NCBI GenBank assembly: GCA_004801635.1 | Contig: SSTG01000005.1 | Location: forward strand, 1-41,683 | Direction: 5' to 3' | Source of the DNA: Muribaculum caecicola | Lineage (GTDB): Bacteria > Bacteroidota > Bacteroidia > Bacteroidales > Muribaculaceae | Length of the DNA: 41,683 bases | Shown here: in pieces, positions 1-6,566 of the stretch | Layout of the letters: every line of letters begins with the position of its first letter | Numbering within the stretch: position 1 is the stretch's first letter | Made by a program: the position numbers and the translations under genes | The notes under the pieces: model-generated | The model's database searches: none | Seen by the model: only the letters and a program-made list of their open reading frames with translations | What the model was told of the DNA's origin: nothing

Positions 1-2
1 GG

Positions 3-404
3 TGGGGCCCTTTTCAATTGCTCTACCTGGGTCCCTTTTCAAATGTTAGATGCACCATCGAACTGCGTTTCGAGATCAAACCTGAAGGCAACTACACCAA
101 CACCCTCTATACCATCCGCTACTTCCAGTACGACGGCGAGGGTACTCTCAAACTCGTTGACGGTCCCGTTCTGGTCAACAACGACCGTGTTCTCCTCGAA
201 AGCAAGACCTTCCGGCTCAACTACACCGCCAACTCATCCGAGGCCCACAAATTCCTCGTGGTCGTGGAAGATTCGTTCAATTCTACCCCGTGGCAGCAGA
301 CCTTCGAGTTCAACAGCAAAGACAGCGGCGACGATGACAGTGGTAAAACTCCCGGCATCATCAGCCCTGTCAATCCCGGAACCATAACACCCATTGGATT
401 ATGA
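3..404 (+). CDS. traQ: TraQ-like conjugal transfer protein (DUF3872), 3' part
   Basis: The frame is open from the window edge to the stop at 402-404, so the 5' end is missing. The visible 133 residues match the C-terminal part of Bacteroidota TraQ/DUF3872 proteins: an RCTIELRF strand, the family hallmark YTIRYFQYDGEGTL, then NNDRVLLESKTFRLNYT. TraQ is normally the last tra gene of CTnDOT-type operons; its biochemical role is unknown. The residues after the core are Asp/Gly-rich and then Pro-rich, a longer tail than I recall for the family. The stop overlaps the next start (ATGA), as expected inside a tra operon. The first 45 bases contain a near-repeat (bases 7-17 and 31-43), so the extreme left edge may be divergent or an assembly edge. 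Confidence 0.8.
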   Translation, partial: WGPFQLLYLGPFSNVRCTIELRFEIKPEGNYTNTLYTIRYFQYDGEGTLKLVDGPVLVNNDRVLLESKTFRLNYTANSSEAHKFLVVVEDSFNSTPWQQTFEFNSKDSGDDDSGKTPGIISPVNPGTITPIGL

Positions 405-898
405 AGAAACTTCTGATATTCCTCATGGCGTTAGTGACCCTCGCGGTCACTACGCCAACCTTCGCCGCAAAGCGAAGTATAATGGATTTACCTCCATACG
501 AAAGAGCAGTTCTAATCATCAAGCACCATGAAACCTTGCATGACTCCAGGAAACATTGGCCCTACCTCGGATATGGTCACAGAAAACTGCCCGGAGAGAA
601 ATACTTTCGTGGCTATAAGATGAGTGAAAGAGAGGCTGATGCACTCCTTCGCAAAGACCTTAATAAGTTCATCGCTCTTTTTGCAGGATTCAAACCGATG
701 GACGCACTCCTGTTAGGTGTCCTTTCATACAATATCGGTCCGGGGGCTGTAATGAAAAGCTCGGTCTATCGCAAACTGAAAGCCGGAGACCGTAATATTT
801 TCAAGTCATACACTGCCCACTGCAAATATAAGGGCAAATTCCATAAAGGTCTATATAAACGTCGCTGTCAAGAGTTTGCCGCCTTATACGTTCCGTAA
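401..898 (+). CDS. GH24-type lysozyme of the conjugation operon
   Basis: This 165-residue protein has an N-terminal signal peptide (MKKLLIFLMALVTLAV...FAA). The mature part looks like a phage-type (GH24) lysozyme: HHETLHDS with the likely catalytic Glu near residue 48, then YLGYGH and LSYNIGPGA, all typical of the fold. Such lysozymes sit next to traQ in many Bacteroidota ICEs. There they are thought to open peptidoglycan locally for the transfer apparatus. The start overlaps the traQ stop by 4 bp, so the genes are probably translationally coupled. The family call is by motif; the conjugation role is inferred from position. Confidence 0.82.
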   Translation: MKKLLIFLMALVTLAVTTPTFAAKRSIMDLPPYERAVLIIKHHETLHDSRKHWPYLGYGHRKLPGEKYFRGYKMSEREADALLRKDLNKFIALFAGFKPMDALLLGVLSYNIGPGAVMKSSVYRKLKAGDRNIFKSYTAHCKYKGKFHKGLYKRRCQEFAALYVP

Positions 899-920
899 AA
901 TCAATATCTTATGATGCTGC

Positions 921-954
921 CGGAGGGATGCACTTTTCGGAGGGTATCCCTCCG
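921..954 (+). promoter_or_regulatory. Competing hairpins between lysozyme and integrase
   Basis: CGGAGGGAT (921-929) and CGGAGGG (938-944) can each pair with the same downstream strand ATCCCTCCG (946-954). One gives a 9-bp stem with a 16-nt loop, the other a 7-bp stem with a very tight loop. Two mutually exclusive stems just upstream of the integrase start at 991 resemble an attenuator or translation switch. No U-tract follows directly, so a plain intrinsic terminator is less likely. The structure is seen; the function is inferred. Confidence 0.4.
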
Positions 955-990
955 CCGTATCTTATAGACAAATCAAAACGTCCAAAAAAA

Positions 991-2223
991 ATGGCTTCGA
1001 TAAAAGTAAAGTTCCGTCCCTCAACTGTCGCTGACCACGAGGGAACAATCTACTATCAGATTATCCACGAAAGGAAGGTGCGACAACTCCTTTCAGACTA
1101 CAAAGTATTCCCGGATGAGTGGGACGAATCCCGCTCAATGGTCATTACCACCCAGAAGAGTGAACGAAAATCGTTCATCCTCTCAATCCGTGAGCGCATC
1201 CGATGGGATGTAGAGCGGTTGATAAAGATAGCCCGCAAACTTGATGCTAACGGTCTCTCCTATACCGCCGATGATGTTATCGACGAGTTCAACCGCTACG
1301 CCAACGAATACTCCCTGTTCAACTTCATGGAGAGTATCATCGTCAAACTCAAACAGAACGGTAAGGTCCGGACTTCCGAAACCTACAAGTCTGCGCTCAA
1401 TAGTTTCAAGAAGTTCTTGACGAGCCAAGCGTCTAAAGACGATTACCGACAGGACGAGGATATAATGCTCGACTGCCTCACCTCCGAGGTGATGGAGGCT
1501 TATGAGGCATGGCTCAAAGGTCGTGGCGTTGCCCCCAACACCATATCTTTCTACACTCGCATTCTACGGGCGGTCTATAACCGCGCGGTCGAGGATAACA
1601 TCATTGAGAACCGCAATCCGTTTCGCCATGTCTATACCGGCGTTGACAAGACAGTGAAAAGAGCATTATCATTATCTGTCATCAAGAAAATAAAGGCGTT
1701 GGATTTGTCGCTGAATACCTCACTTGACTTCGCCCGCGATATGTTCCTGATTAGTTTTTATCTTCGTGGAATGAGTTTCATCGACATGGCTTTCCTAAAA
1801 AAATCCGACCTCAAAAACGGCTACGTTACCTACCGCCGCCGAAAGACAGGTCAGCAGTTAATCATCGAATGGACCAAGGAAATGCAAATGATTCTTGACA
1901 AGTATCCCGAAAATGCTACCGATTACCTGCTCCCCATCATCAAGAATCTCGGCACCAACGAGCGATGCACCTACCGTAACGTCGGTTATAACATCAATCA
2001 CAACCTGAAAATAATAGCCCAAATGGTTGGCATCCAAGTTTCTTTGACTCTCTACGTCGCCCGCCACAGCTGGGCCTCCGCAGCTAAAGCCAAAGGCATT
2101 CCCCTGTCAGTAATATCTGAGGGTATGGGCCACGATTCCGAAACCACAACCCAAATCTACCTCGCCAGCCTTGATACATCAGTCGTTGACAAAGCCAACT
2201 CTTTAATTCTGAAATCACTCTAA
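991..2223 (+). CDS. Tyrosine recombinase/integrase (Bacteroidota ICE type)
   Basis: The protein has 410 residues from ATG 991; an upstream in-frame ATG at 928 would add 21 residues unlike the family. MASIKVKFRPSTVADHEG is a typical start for these integrases and begins an arm-DNA-binding domain (about 1-90). A SAM-like core-binding domain follows (about 105-205), then the catalytic domain. Likely catalytic residues are R259 (YLRGMS), K285 (RRRKTG), R358-H359 (ARHSW), H381 (GMGHDS) and nucleophile Y390 (IYLAS). The His usually three residues before box-II Arg is Tyr-like here, as is common in Bacteroides enzymes. It could integrate the ICE or its cargo. Because it lies about 1 kb from two inverted-repeat pairs, it is also a candidate invertase for the promoter segments at 3217-3736. 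Confidence 0.9.
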   Translation: MASIKVKFRPSTVADHEGTIYYQIIHERKVRQLLSDYKVFPDEWDESRSMVITTQKSERKSFILSIRERIRWDVERLIKIARKLDANGLSYTADDVIDEFNRYANEYSLFNFMESIIVKLKQNGKVRTSETYKSALNSFKKFLTSQASKDDYRQDEDIMLDCLTSEVMEAYEAWLKGRGVAPNTISFYTRILRAVYNRAVEDNIIENRNPFRHVYTGVDKTVKRALSLSVIKKIKALDLSLNTSLDFARDMFLISFYLRGMSFIDMAFLKKSDLKNGYVTYRRRKTGQQLIIEWTKEMQMILDKYPENATDYLLPIIKNLGTNERCTYRNVGYNINHNLKIIAQMVGIQVSLTLYVARHSWASAAKAKGIPLSVISEGMGHDSETTTQIYLASLDTSVVDKANSLILKSL

Positions 2224-2313
2224 TAATATCCTTGTATGCGACTTTGCCATGTGTCAGGTAAATTCAAACATAAGAGGGCGGATATTTGTTAGATGTATAA
2301 AATCGATTCGATT

Positions 2314-3141
2314 ATGAAAGTTTCAACTATTCTATATCTCACAATATTAGCTCTTATGCCACTATCGGCATTAGCACATGGACCTCAAGTCAATGAGGAA
2401 TATACGAAGCACGTCTTTGTTGATTCATTAGAAAACTCCATGCCATATCGGATGCTTTCGCCATCAGAGATAGAATCCGGTAAGGAATATCCGTTGGTAT
2501 TGTTTTTACACGGTTCTGGTGAGCGCGGTAACGATAATGAGAAGCAGTTAGCTCATGGTGCTTCGATATTCAGCAATCCTGTAAATTCTGACAAATATCC
2601 CGCGTTTGTAGTATTTCCACAGTGCAAGGAAAAATATTGGACTGGCAAGATTGATGAGCAGTTTTTTATGCCTGGTTCTCCTGTGCCACCTGAATCAAAG
2701 GCAGAGGAAACATTGATGGAATTAATAAATCATCTGATTGCAAACAATCCCATAGATAAAAATCGCATATACATTGTCGGAATATCTATGGGTGGTATTG
2801 CCGCCTATGACTTGGTTTGTCGTCATCCGGATATATTCACTGCGGCAGTTCCAATATGTGGAGCTGTTAATCCTGAACGATTATCGGATGCCAGGAATGT
2901 AAAGTTTATGATATTTCATGGTGAAGAAGATGATGAAGTGCCGTCTTATTGCAGTCGAGAAGCATATAAGGCTCTAAATTCTGTGGGTGCGAACGTCGAA
3001 TATATAGAGTTTGCCGGAATTGGACATGATTGCTGGTCATCAGCATTTAACTATCCAACATTACTTTCTTGGCTCTTTTCTCAAAGCAAGACACTAACTC
3101 ATCAGTCTGTGGATACAAATCTCACCTATATGAATAGGTAG
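2314..3141 (+). CDS. Secreted alpha/beta-hydrolase (esterase/phospholipase-like)
   Basis: I chose ATG 2314 because it opens directly with a signal peptide (MKVSTILYLTILALMPLSALA); ATG 2293 would add seven residues in front. The 275-residue protein has an HGSGERG oxyanion loop near residue 66 and the nucleophile elbow GISMGG with S158. A likely acid lies in FHGEEDDEVP and a likely His in GIGHDCW. This matches exported carboxylesterase/PHB-depolymerase-like hydrolases of Bacteroidota; the substrate is unknown. It lies between the integrase and a strong terminator, so it is a separate transcription unit from the polyene genes. Base composition is more AT-rich than the ICE genes to its left. Confidence 0.75.
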   Translation: MKVSTILYLTILALMPLSALAHGPQVNEEYTKHVFVDSLENSMPYRMLSPSEIESGKEYPLVLFLHGSGERGNDNEKQLAHGASIFSNPVNSDKYPAFVVFPQCKEKYWTGKIDEQFFMPGSPVPPESKAEETLMELINHLIANNPIDKNRIYIVGISMGGIAAYDLVCRHPDIFTAAVPICGAVNPERLSDARNVKFMIFHGEEDDEVPSYCSREAYKALNSVGANVEYIEFAGIGHDCWSSAFNYPTLLSWLFSQSKTLTHQSVDTNLTYMNR

Positions 3142-3166
3142 TGAGATTGACACGTTTTACTTATTG

Positions 3167-3199
3167 CCTCGGTTGCTTCAAGCGCGACCGAGGTTTTTT
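3167..3199 (+). terminator. Rho-independent terminator after the esterase
   Basis: CCTCGGT (3167-3173) pairs perfectly with ACCGAGG (3187-3193), and six T follow. It should stop read-through from the ICE/esterase side into the polyene operon, leaving that operon dependent on promoters downstream of this point. Confidence 0.88.
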
Positions 3200-3216
3200 G
3201 TTTTAAGACTATCCAA

Positions 3217-3420
3217 AACTCTAAATAAGAGATGCTTAATCAAGGTGCAAATTTAGTTATTTTTCTGCAAATGAGCATCGTCTTCCCCTTGATTTTTTAC
3301 TACATTAGGTTTAGATATATGATTTTTCATTGGAAATGTTTAGGAAAGATTTGGCAAAAGACCTTTGAAACGACTCTCTTTTTGCAAGTTACGTATTATC
3401 ACAATCTCTTATTTAGAGTT
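3217..3420. repeat. Invertible element A: 17-bp inverted repeats flanking 170 bp
   Basis: AACTCTAAATAAGAGAT at 3217-3233 recurs as its exact reverse complement, ATCTCTTATTTAGAGTT, at 3404-3420. Each repeat is itself nearly symmetric (CTCT-5 nt-AGAG) around an asymmetric centre, AAATA or TATTT, as expected of a site-specific recombination site. The 170-bp segment holds no convincing gene but has a perfect minus-strand -7 box. Size and layout match known invertible promoters of Bacteroides surface-polysaccharide loci. The repeats are seen; inversion is inferred. Confidence 0.8.
3248..3255 (-). promoter_or_regulatory. Promoter -7 box in invertible element A, pointing left
   Basis: On the minus strand this reads TAAATTTG, a perfect TAnnTTTG box. 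It ends 14 bp from the left inverted repeat. No TTTG -33 element lies at the usual 19-21 bp. In the current orientation it would transcribe away from the polyene cluster. After inversion it would map to about 3382-3389 on the plus strand and start transcription near 3396, just before a small ORF at 3434. Confidence 0.5.
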
Positions 3421-3433
3421 ACCTATCATCAAC

Positions 3434-3592
3434 ATGAAAACCAAGAAAACTACTACATACAACAATCAAGACTCCAGTGTCTTCTGTCCTACAGAAGGTG
3501 ACTGTAAAAGTGTGATGTTTAGCAAGTATCCAAATCTCTTGGGAAGAGATGATTATGCAAGTACAAAGGTACAAAATTTCTTTGAATTATAG
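3434..3592 (+). CDS. Possible 52-residue leader ORF crossing a recombination site
   Basis: This ORF begins MKTKKTTTYNNQDSS and ends VQNFFEL. It resembles no family I know and has no clear ribosome-binding site. Its start lies about 38 nt downstream of where transcription would begin if element A were inverted. It reads through the left recombination site of element B (codons for NLLGRD), so inversion of element B would replace its last 13 residues with a different 23-residue tail ending at a new stop. It may be a leader peptide or chance. Confidence 0.25.
   Translation: MKTKKTTTYNNQDSSVFCPTEGDCKSVMFSKYPNLLGRDDYASTKVQNFFEL
3475..3504. promoter_or_regulatory. Hairpin between the two invertible elements
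   Basis: CTTCTGT (3481-3487) and ACAGAAG (3491-3497) form a 7-bp stem with a 3-nt loop, extended by CAGT (3475-3478) with ACTG (3501-3504). It sits inside the small ORF at 3434 and about midway between elements A and B. It could attenuate transcription from element A or serve as a protein-binding site. The function is unknown. Confidence 0.35.
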
Positions 3593-3736
3593 TATCCTTT
3601 AAGGCAAAAAAGTCCTCTATTTCATCGGCAAAAGTAATCAAGTGCTATTAATGTTTAGTAAAATCCAAATTATTGGAGGTGTAAACAACTCTGTTTACGA
3701 TACTTTGGACTACATCCAAATCTCTTCCCAAGAGAT
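3534..3736. repeat. Invertible element B: 17-bp inverted repeats flanking 169 bp
   Basis: ATCTCTTGGGAAGAGAT at 3534-3550 recurs as its exact reverse complement, ATCTCTTCCCAAGAGAT, at 3720-3736. Both arms are the palindrome ATCTCTT/AAGAGAT; only the central GGG or CCC gives direction. All four sites of elements A and B share flanks of the form ATC..A..CTCT-5 nt-AGAG, while the centres pair only within each element. The inner 169 bp also contains a palindrome, GTAAAC-6 nt-GTTTAC, at 3681-3698, possibly an operator. The right repeat ends 26 bp before the first gene of the polyene operon. Confidence 0.82.
3564..3571 (-). promoter_or_regulatory. Promoter -7 box in invertible element B, pointing left
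   Basis: The minus strand reads TACCTTTG, a perfect TAnnTTTG box, 13 bp from the left repeat. This is almost the same geometry as in element A. A second perfect box, TACTTTTG, lies on the same strand at 3629-3636. I found no perfect plus-strand box in either segment. Inversion would move this box to about 3699-3706, giving a start near 3713 and a leader of roughly 50 nt before the ATG at 3763. The present state is therefore read as OFF for the cluster. Confidence 0.55.
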
Positions 3737-3762
3737 GCCTATGTTAACACCAACAAAAATAA

Positions 3763-4317
3763 ATGAGTTTGTTTAGATATATAGCATTATGCGTATCTCT
3801 CGTGCTATCAATACTAACATTAAAGGCACAAGAGCTGATTCAGGGATCTTATGAGTCACTGATAGATACTCGTGTCGTATCAGTTGAATTTGATATTGCC
3901 CATGCCACTATTGGTGGACAAACGCTTCAGGACTTCATTGAATTTAAGACTTTTGAGGAAGGAGAAGGATATTCAAAGGAATTTGACAAGGACTTACGTG
4001 AGATACTTGGAGATTTCATTGATGAGTATAATGACACCAATTCACCGATCACGTTAACTGTCAGTTCTTCCCCTACAATCTTATTGACTATCAAGGTAGA
4101 TTATATCAGCAGGAAAGGCAACGAGATTTCCTGCCATTACATTTTCTCAGATAGGACGACAGGTGAAGACATTGCCACCATAACCATGTCCTCTAAAGAT
4201 GGACGAATAGGCTCATTCACTAATTTGATGGGTGACGCATTTGAGAGAGCCGGAAAAGACTTTGGAAAGTATTCAAAGAAGATGATTAAAGCAGAACTAA
4301 AGAAAAAGAAGAAATAA
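3763..4317 (+). CDS. Secreted protein, first gene of the polyene operon
   Basis: The 184-residue product has a signal peptide (MSLFRYIALCVSLVLSILTLKAQ) and no family I can name. The middle is beta-rich, with a SDRTTGEDIATITM segment, then GRIGSFTNLMGDAFERAGKDFGKYSKK and a lysine-rich end. The C-terminal half has the same layout as the product at 7814 (LSTGEVLAVIEV...GSFSDCFEELAKQVAK). The two look like distant paralogues and may act in the periplasm or at the outer membrane. It is the first gene after the invertible elements and is followed 3 bp later by the ammonia-lyase, so it belongs to the same transcript. Confidence 0.7.
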   Translation: MSLFRYIALCVSLVLSILTLKAQELIQGSYESLIDTRVVSVEFDIAHATIGGQTLQDFIEFKTFEEGEGYSKEFDKDLREILGDFIDEYNDTNSPITLTVSSSPTILLTIKVDYISRKGNEISCHYIFSDRTTGEDIATITMSSKDGRIGSFTNLMGDAFERAGKDFGKYSKKMIKAELKKKKK

Positions 4318-4320
4318 AAA

Positions 4321-5844
4321 ATGGAACTGTCATCAATTTACGACATATTGTTCAATGGCAAAACCTTGTCCGTTCCATCCAAGGAAATGGATAAGGTAGG
4401 ACAGTGTTATGAGTTTTTGAAAGACTTCGTTACCGACAAGGTTATCTATGGCATCAACACCGGATTCGGGCCGATGGCACAGTGGCGTGTTGATGACAAT
4501 CACTTGAAAGAACTCCAATACAATATTATTCGGAGTCATGCAACAGGAGCCGGAGAGCCGCTTTCTGACATTCAAGTCAAGTCTGCTATGATTGCTCGTA
4601 TAGGGACTTTCTTGCAGGCTCGTTCCGGAATAAATCCAAGTGTTATCACACTTTTGCAAGAGTTTGTCAATCGTGGTATTTATCCCTTTATTCCTCAGCA
4701 TGGCAGTGTCGGAGCAAGCGGAGATCTCGTCCAGCTTGCACATATGGCACTATGTCTGATAGGCGAAGGCAAGGTACATTATAACGGCGTTTGGCGACCT
4801 ACAATCGAAGTCCTTATGGAAAATGGACTTCAGCCAATGGATATATTCGTTAGGGAGGGCCTATCAGTCACAAATGGCACCTCTGTCATGACGGGCATAT
4901 CTATAGTCAACCAGTATTATGCTGAAAATCTGCTGAAATATGCCACTATTGCTGGAGCTTGGATAAATGAGATTGCAGATTCATTCGATGACTATATGTC
5001 TGTTGAAGAGAATGTTTGCCGACGCCAACCGGGTCAACAGATTATTGCCCGCTGGCTACGTGAAGTTAGCGATGGTAGCAATCATCTTCAGAAACGGGAA
5101 CATGAGCTATATGACCCTTCAAAGAATAAGGAAAGGTATTTTGAGCATAAGGTTCAGGCGTATTATTCTCTAAGGTGTATTCCTCAAATATATGGTCCCA
5201 TTTACGATACACTGAAAAATGCCGCAGAAGTCTTGCAGAACGAAGTCAATTCTGCCTGTGATAATCCCATCGTAGATTACACTACGCAGAATATATACCA
5301 TGGAGGGAACTTCCATGGTGATTACATATCTCTTGAAGCTGACAAAGTTAAGATTGCAATGGTACGTCTTGCCATGACTGCTGAGCGTCAACTTAACTAT
5401 CTGTTCCATGATCGTATCAATGGAATATTGCCTCCATTCCTTAACGTGGGAGTTCTTGGTCTCAATTACGGTATGCAGGCGTGTCAGTTTACTGCCACTT
5501 CTACTACTGCTGAATGCCAGACACTCGCTATGCCGAATTATGTTCACAGCATTCCGAACAACAATGATAATCAGGATATCGTGAGCATGGGTACTAATAG
5601 TGCTCTTCTCTGCAAAAGAGTGATTGATAATGCCTATCAGGTCATGTCAATACTCTATATTGCATTGGCTCAGGCTACTGATTGTCTTGGTCTTGCCGAT
5701 AAACTTTCTCTGAAGACGAGGGAACAGTATGATGCAATTCGAGCTATATGCCCGAAATTCATTGAAGATACTTCCTTTTATGAAGAGATTGCAGAAACAG
5801 AAAAATATTTACGCACTAACATTATCCAATACTTGAACGCATGA
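4321..5844 (+). CDS. Tyrosine ammonia-lyase-like enzyme (HAL/PAL/TAL family)
   Basis: This 507-residue enzyme should convert L-tyrosine to p-coumarate, the aryl starter unit. It has the MIO cofactor tripeptide Ala-Ser-Gly at about 132-134 (GSVGASGDLVQLAHMAL), the active-site Tyr near 43 (VIYGINTGFGPMAQ), IRSHATGAGEP near 70-80, and HSIPNNNDNQDIVSMGTNSA near the C-terminus. It is strikingly like the Flavobacterium johnsoniae tyrosine ammonia-lyase as I recall that sequence, including GPMAQ and YHGGNFHGDYISLE. A histidine-degrading HutH is less likely because no hut genes are nearby. The selectivity position reads Ser-His, so substrate choice cannot be settled by motif alone. It overlaps the next gene by 4 bp. 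Confidence 0.88.
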   Translation: MELSSIYDILFNGKTLSVPSKEMDKVGQCYEFLKDFVTDKVIYGINTGFGPMAQWRVDDNHLKELQYNIIRSHATGAGEPLSDIQVKSAMIARIGTFLQARSGINPSVITLLQEFVNRGIYPFIPQHGSVGASGDLVQLAHMALCLIGEGKVHYNGVWRPTIEVLMENGLQPMDIFVREGLSVTNGTSVMTGISIVNQYYAENLLKYATIAGAWINEIADSFDDYMSVEENVCRRQPGQQIIARWLREVSDGSNHLQKREHELYDPSKNKERYFEHKVQAYYSLRCIPQIYGPIYDTLKNAAEVLQNEVNSACDNPIVDYTTQNIYHGGNFHGDYISLEADKVKIAMVRLAMTAERQLNYLFHDRINGILPPFLNVGVLGLNYGMQACQFTATSTTAECQTLAMPNYVHSIPNNNDNQDIVSMGTNSALLCKRVIDNAYQVMSILYIALAQATDCLGLADKLSLKTREQYDAIRAICPKFIEDTSFYEEIAETEKYLRTNIIQYLNA

Positions 5845-6566
5845 ACTACGCTTTAGTTACGGGAGGCTCACGTGGCCTTGGAGCAGCAATAAGCAAGAGG
5901 CTTGCCAAACAAGGGCTCGGCATAATTGTGAACTATCGCTCTAATGAATCTGCAGCTAAAGCCGTAGCAGATGAAATTATAGGAGATAGCGGCATTGCCG
6001 AATTGTTACCTTTTGATGTAAGCTCCGAGGAATCTGTTGATATGGCTCTTGAAAAATGGGAAGAGACACATCCGGATGACCGGATTACAGTGTTGGTAAA
6101 CAATGCCGGCATTAGAGAGGATAATCTATTGATTTTTATGCAGACCCAGCAGTGGCATAATGTAATCAATACCACTCTTGACGGTTTCTTCTATGTTACC
6201 CGACGTATATTGAAAGGAATGCTGACCAAGCGTTTCGGTCGCATTATCAATATTGCCTCTCTCTCCGGACTGAAAGGTTTACCCGGTCAGTCCAATTATT
6301 CTGCCGCAAAAGCCGCCCTTATTGGCGCGACAAAAGCTCTTGCTCAGGAAGTTGCGGCACGTAAAGTTACAGTAAACGCTGTAGCACCCGGTTTTATTAA
6401 GTCTGATATGACAAAGGATTTAGATGAGGACAGCTTAAAAAAACTTGTACCAGTGGGCAGATTCGGAGAAGCTGACGAGGTTGCTGCATTGGTTGCATTC
6501 CTTGCGTCTAAAGACTCCTCATATATCACAGGTGAAACAATCTCAATCAATGGAGGACTGTATTAA
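5841..6566 (+). CDS. FabG-like 3-oxoacyl-ACP reductase (polyene ketoreductase)
   Basis: This 241-residue short-chain dehydrogenase has the nucleotide-binding TGGSRGLG at residues 7-14, VNNAGIRED near 90 and the catalytic Tyr-x-x-x-Lys in QSNYSAAKAALIG near 152-156. FabG-like enzymes reduce the 3-keto group after each condensation; in APE systems this role is played by ApeQ. It overlaps the TAL stop (ATGA) and touches the next ketosynthase through TAATG, so the three are translationally coupled. A GGAGG motif near its 3' end (about 6552) may serve as ribosome-binding site for the next gene. Confidence 0.9.
   Translation: MNYALVTGGSRGLGAAISKRLAKQGLGIIVNYRSNESAAKAVADEIIGDSGIAELLPFDVSSEESVDMALEKWEETHPDDRITVLVNNAGIREDNLLIFMQTQQWHNVINTTLDGFFYVTRRILKGMLTKRFGRIINIASLSGLKGLPGQSNYSAAKAALIGATKALAQEVAARKVTVNAVAPGFIKSDMTKDLDEDSLKKLVPVGRFGEADEVAALVAFLASKDSSYITGETISINGGLY

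Noticed and set aside
928..990. Upstream ATG start for the integrase
   Set aside because: The extra 21 residues overlap the competing hairpins and do not look like the family; ATG 991 gives the usual start MASIKVKFRPS.
3232..3501. 89-codon ORF across element A
   Set aside because: Its composition is not protein-like, it spans the recombination site of element A, and it has no clear start signal.
3681..3706. Plus-strand promoter near TACTTTGG in element B
   Set aside because: It reads TA-n-TTTG, one base short of TAnnTTTG, with no -33 element at the right distance.
4321..5844. Histidine ammonia-lyase (HutH) for histidine breakdown
   Set aside because: No other hut genes are near, the context is polyketide, and the sequence looks far more like the flavobacterial TAL.
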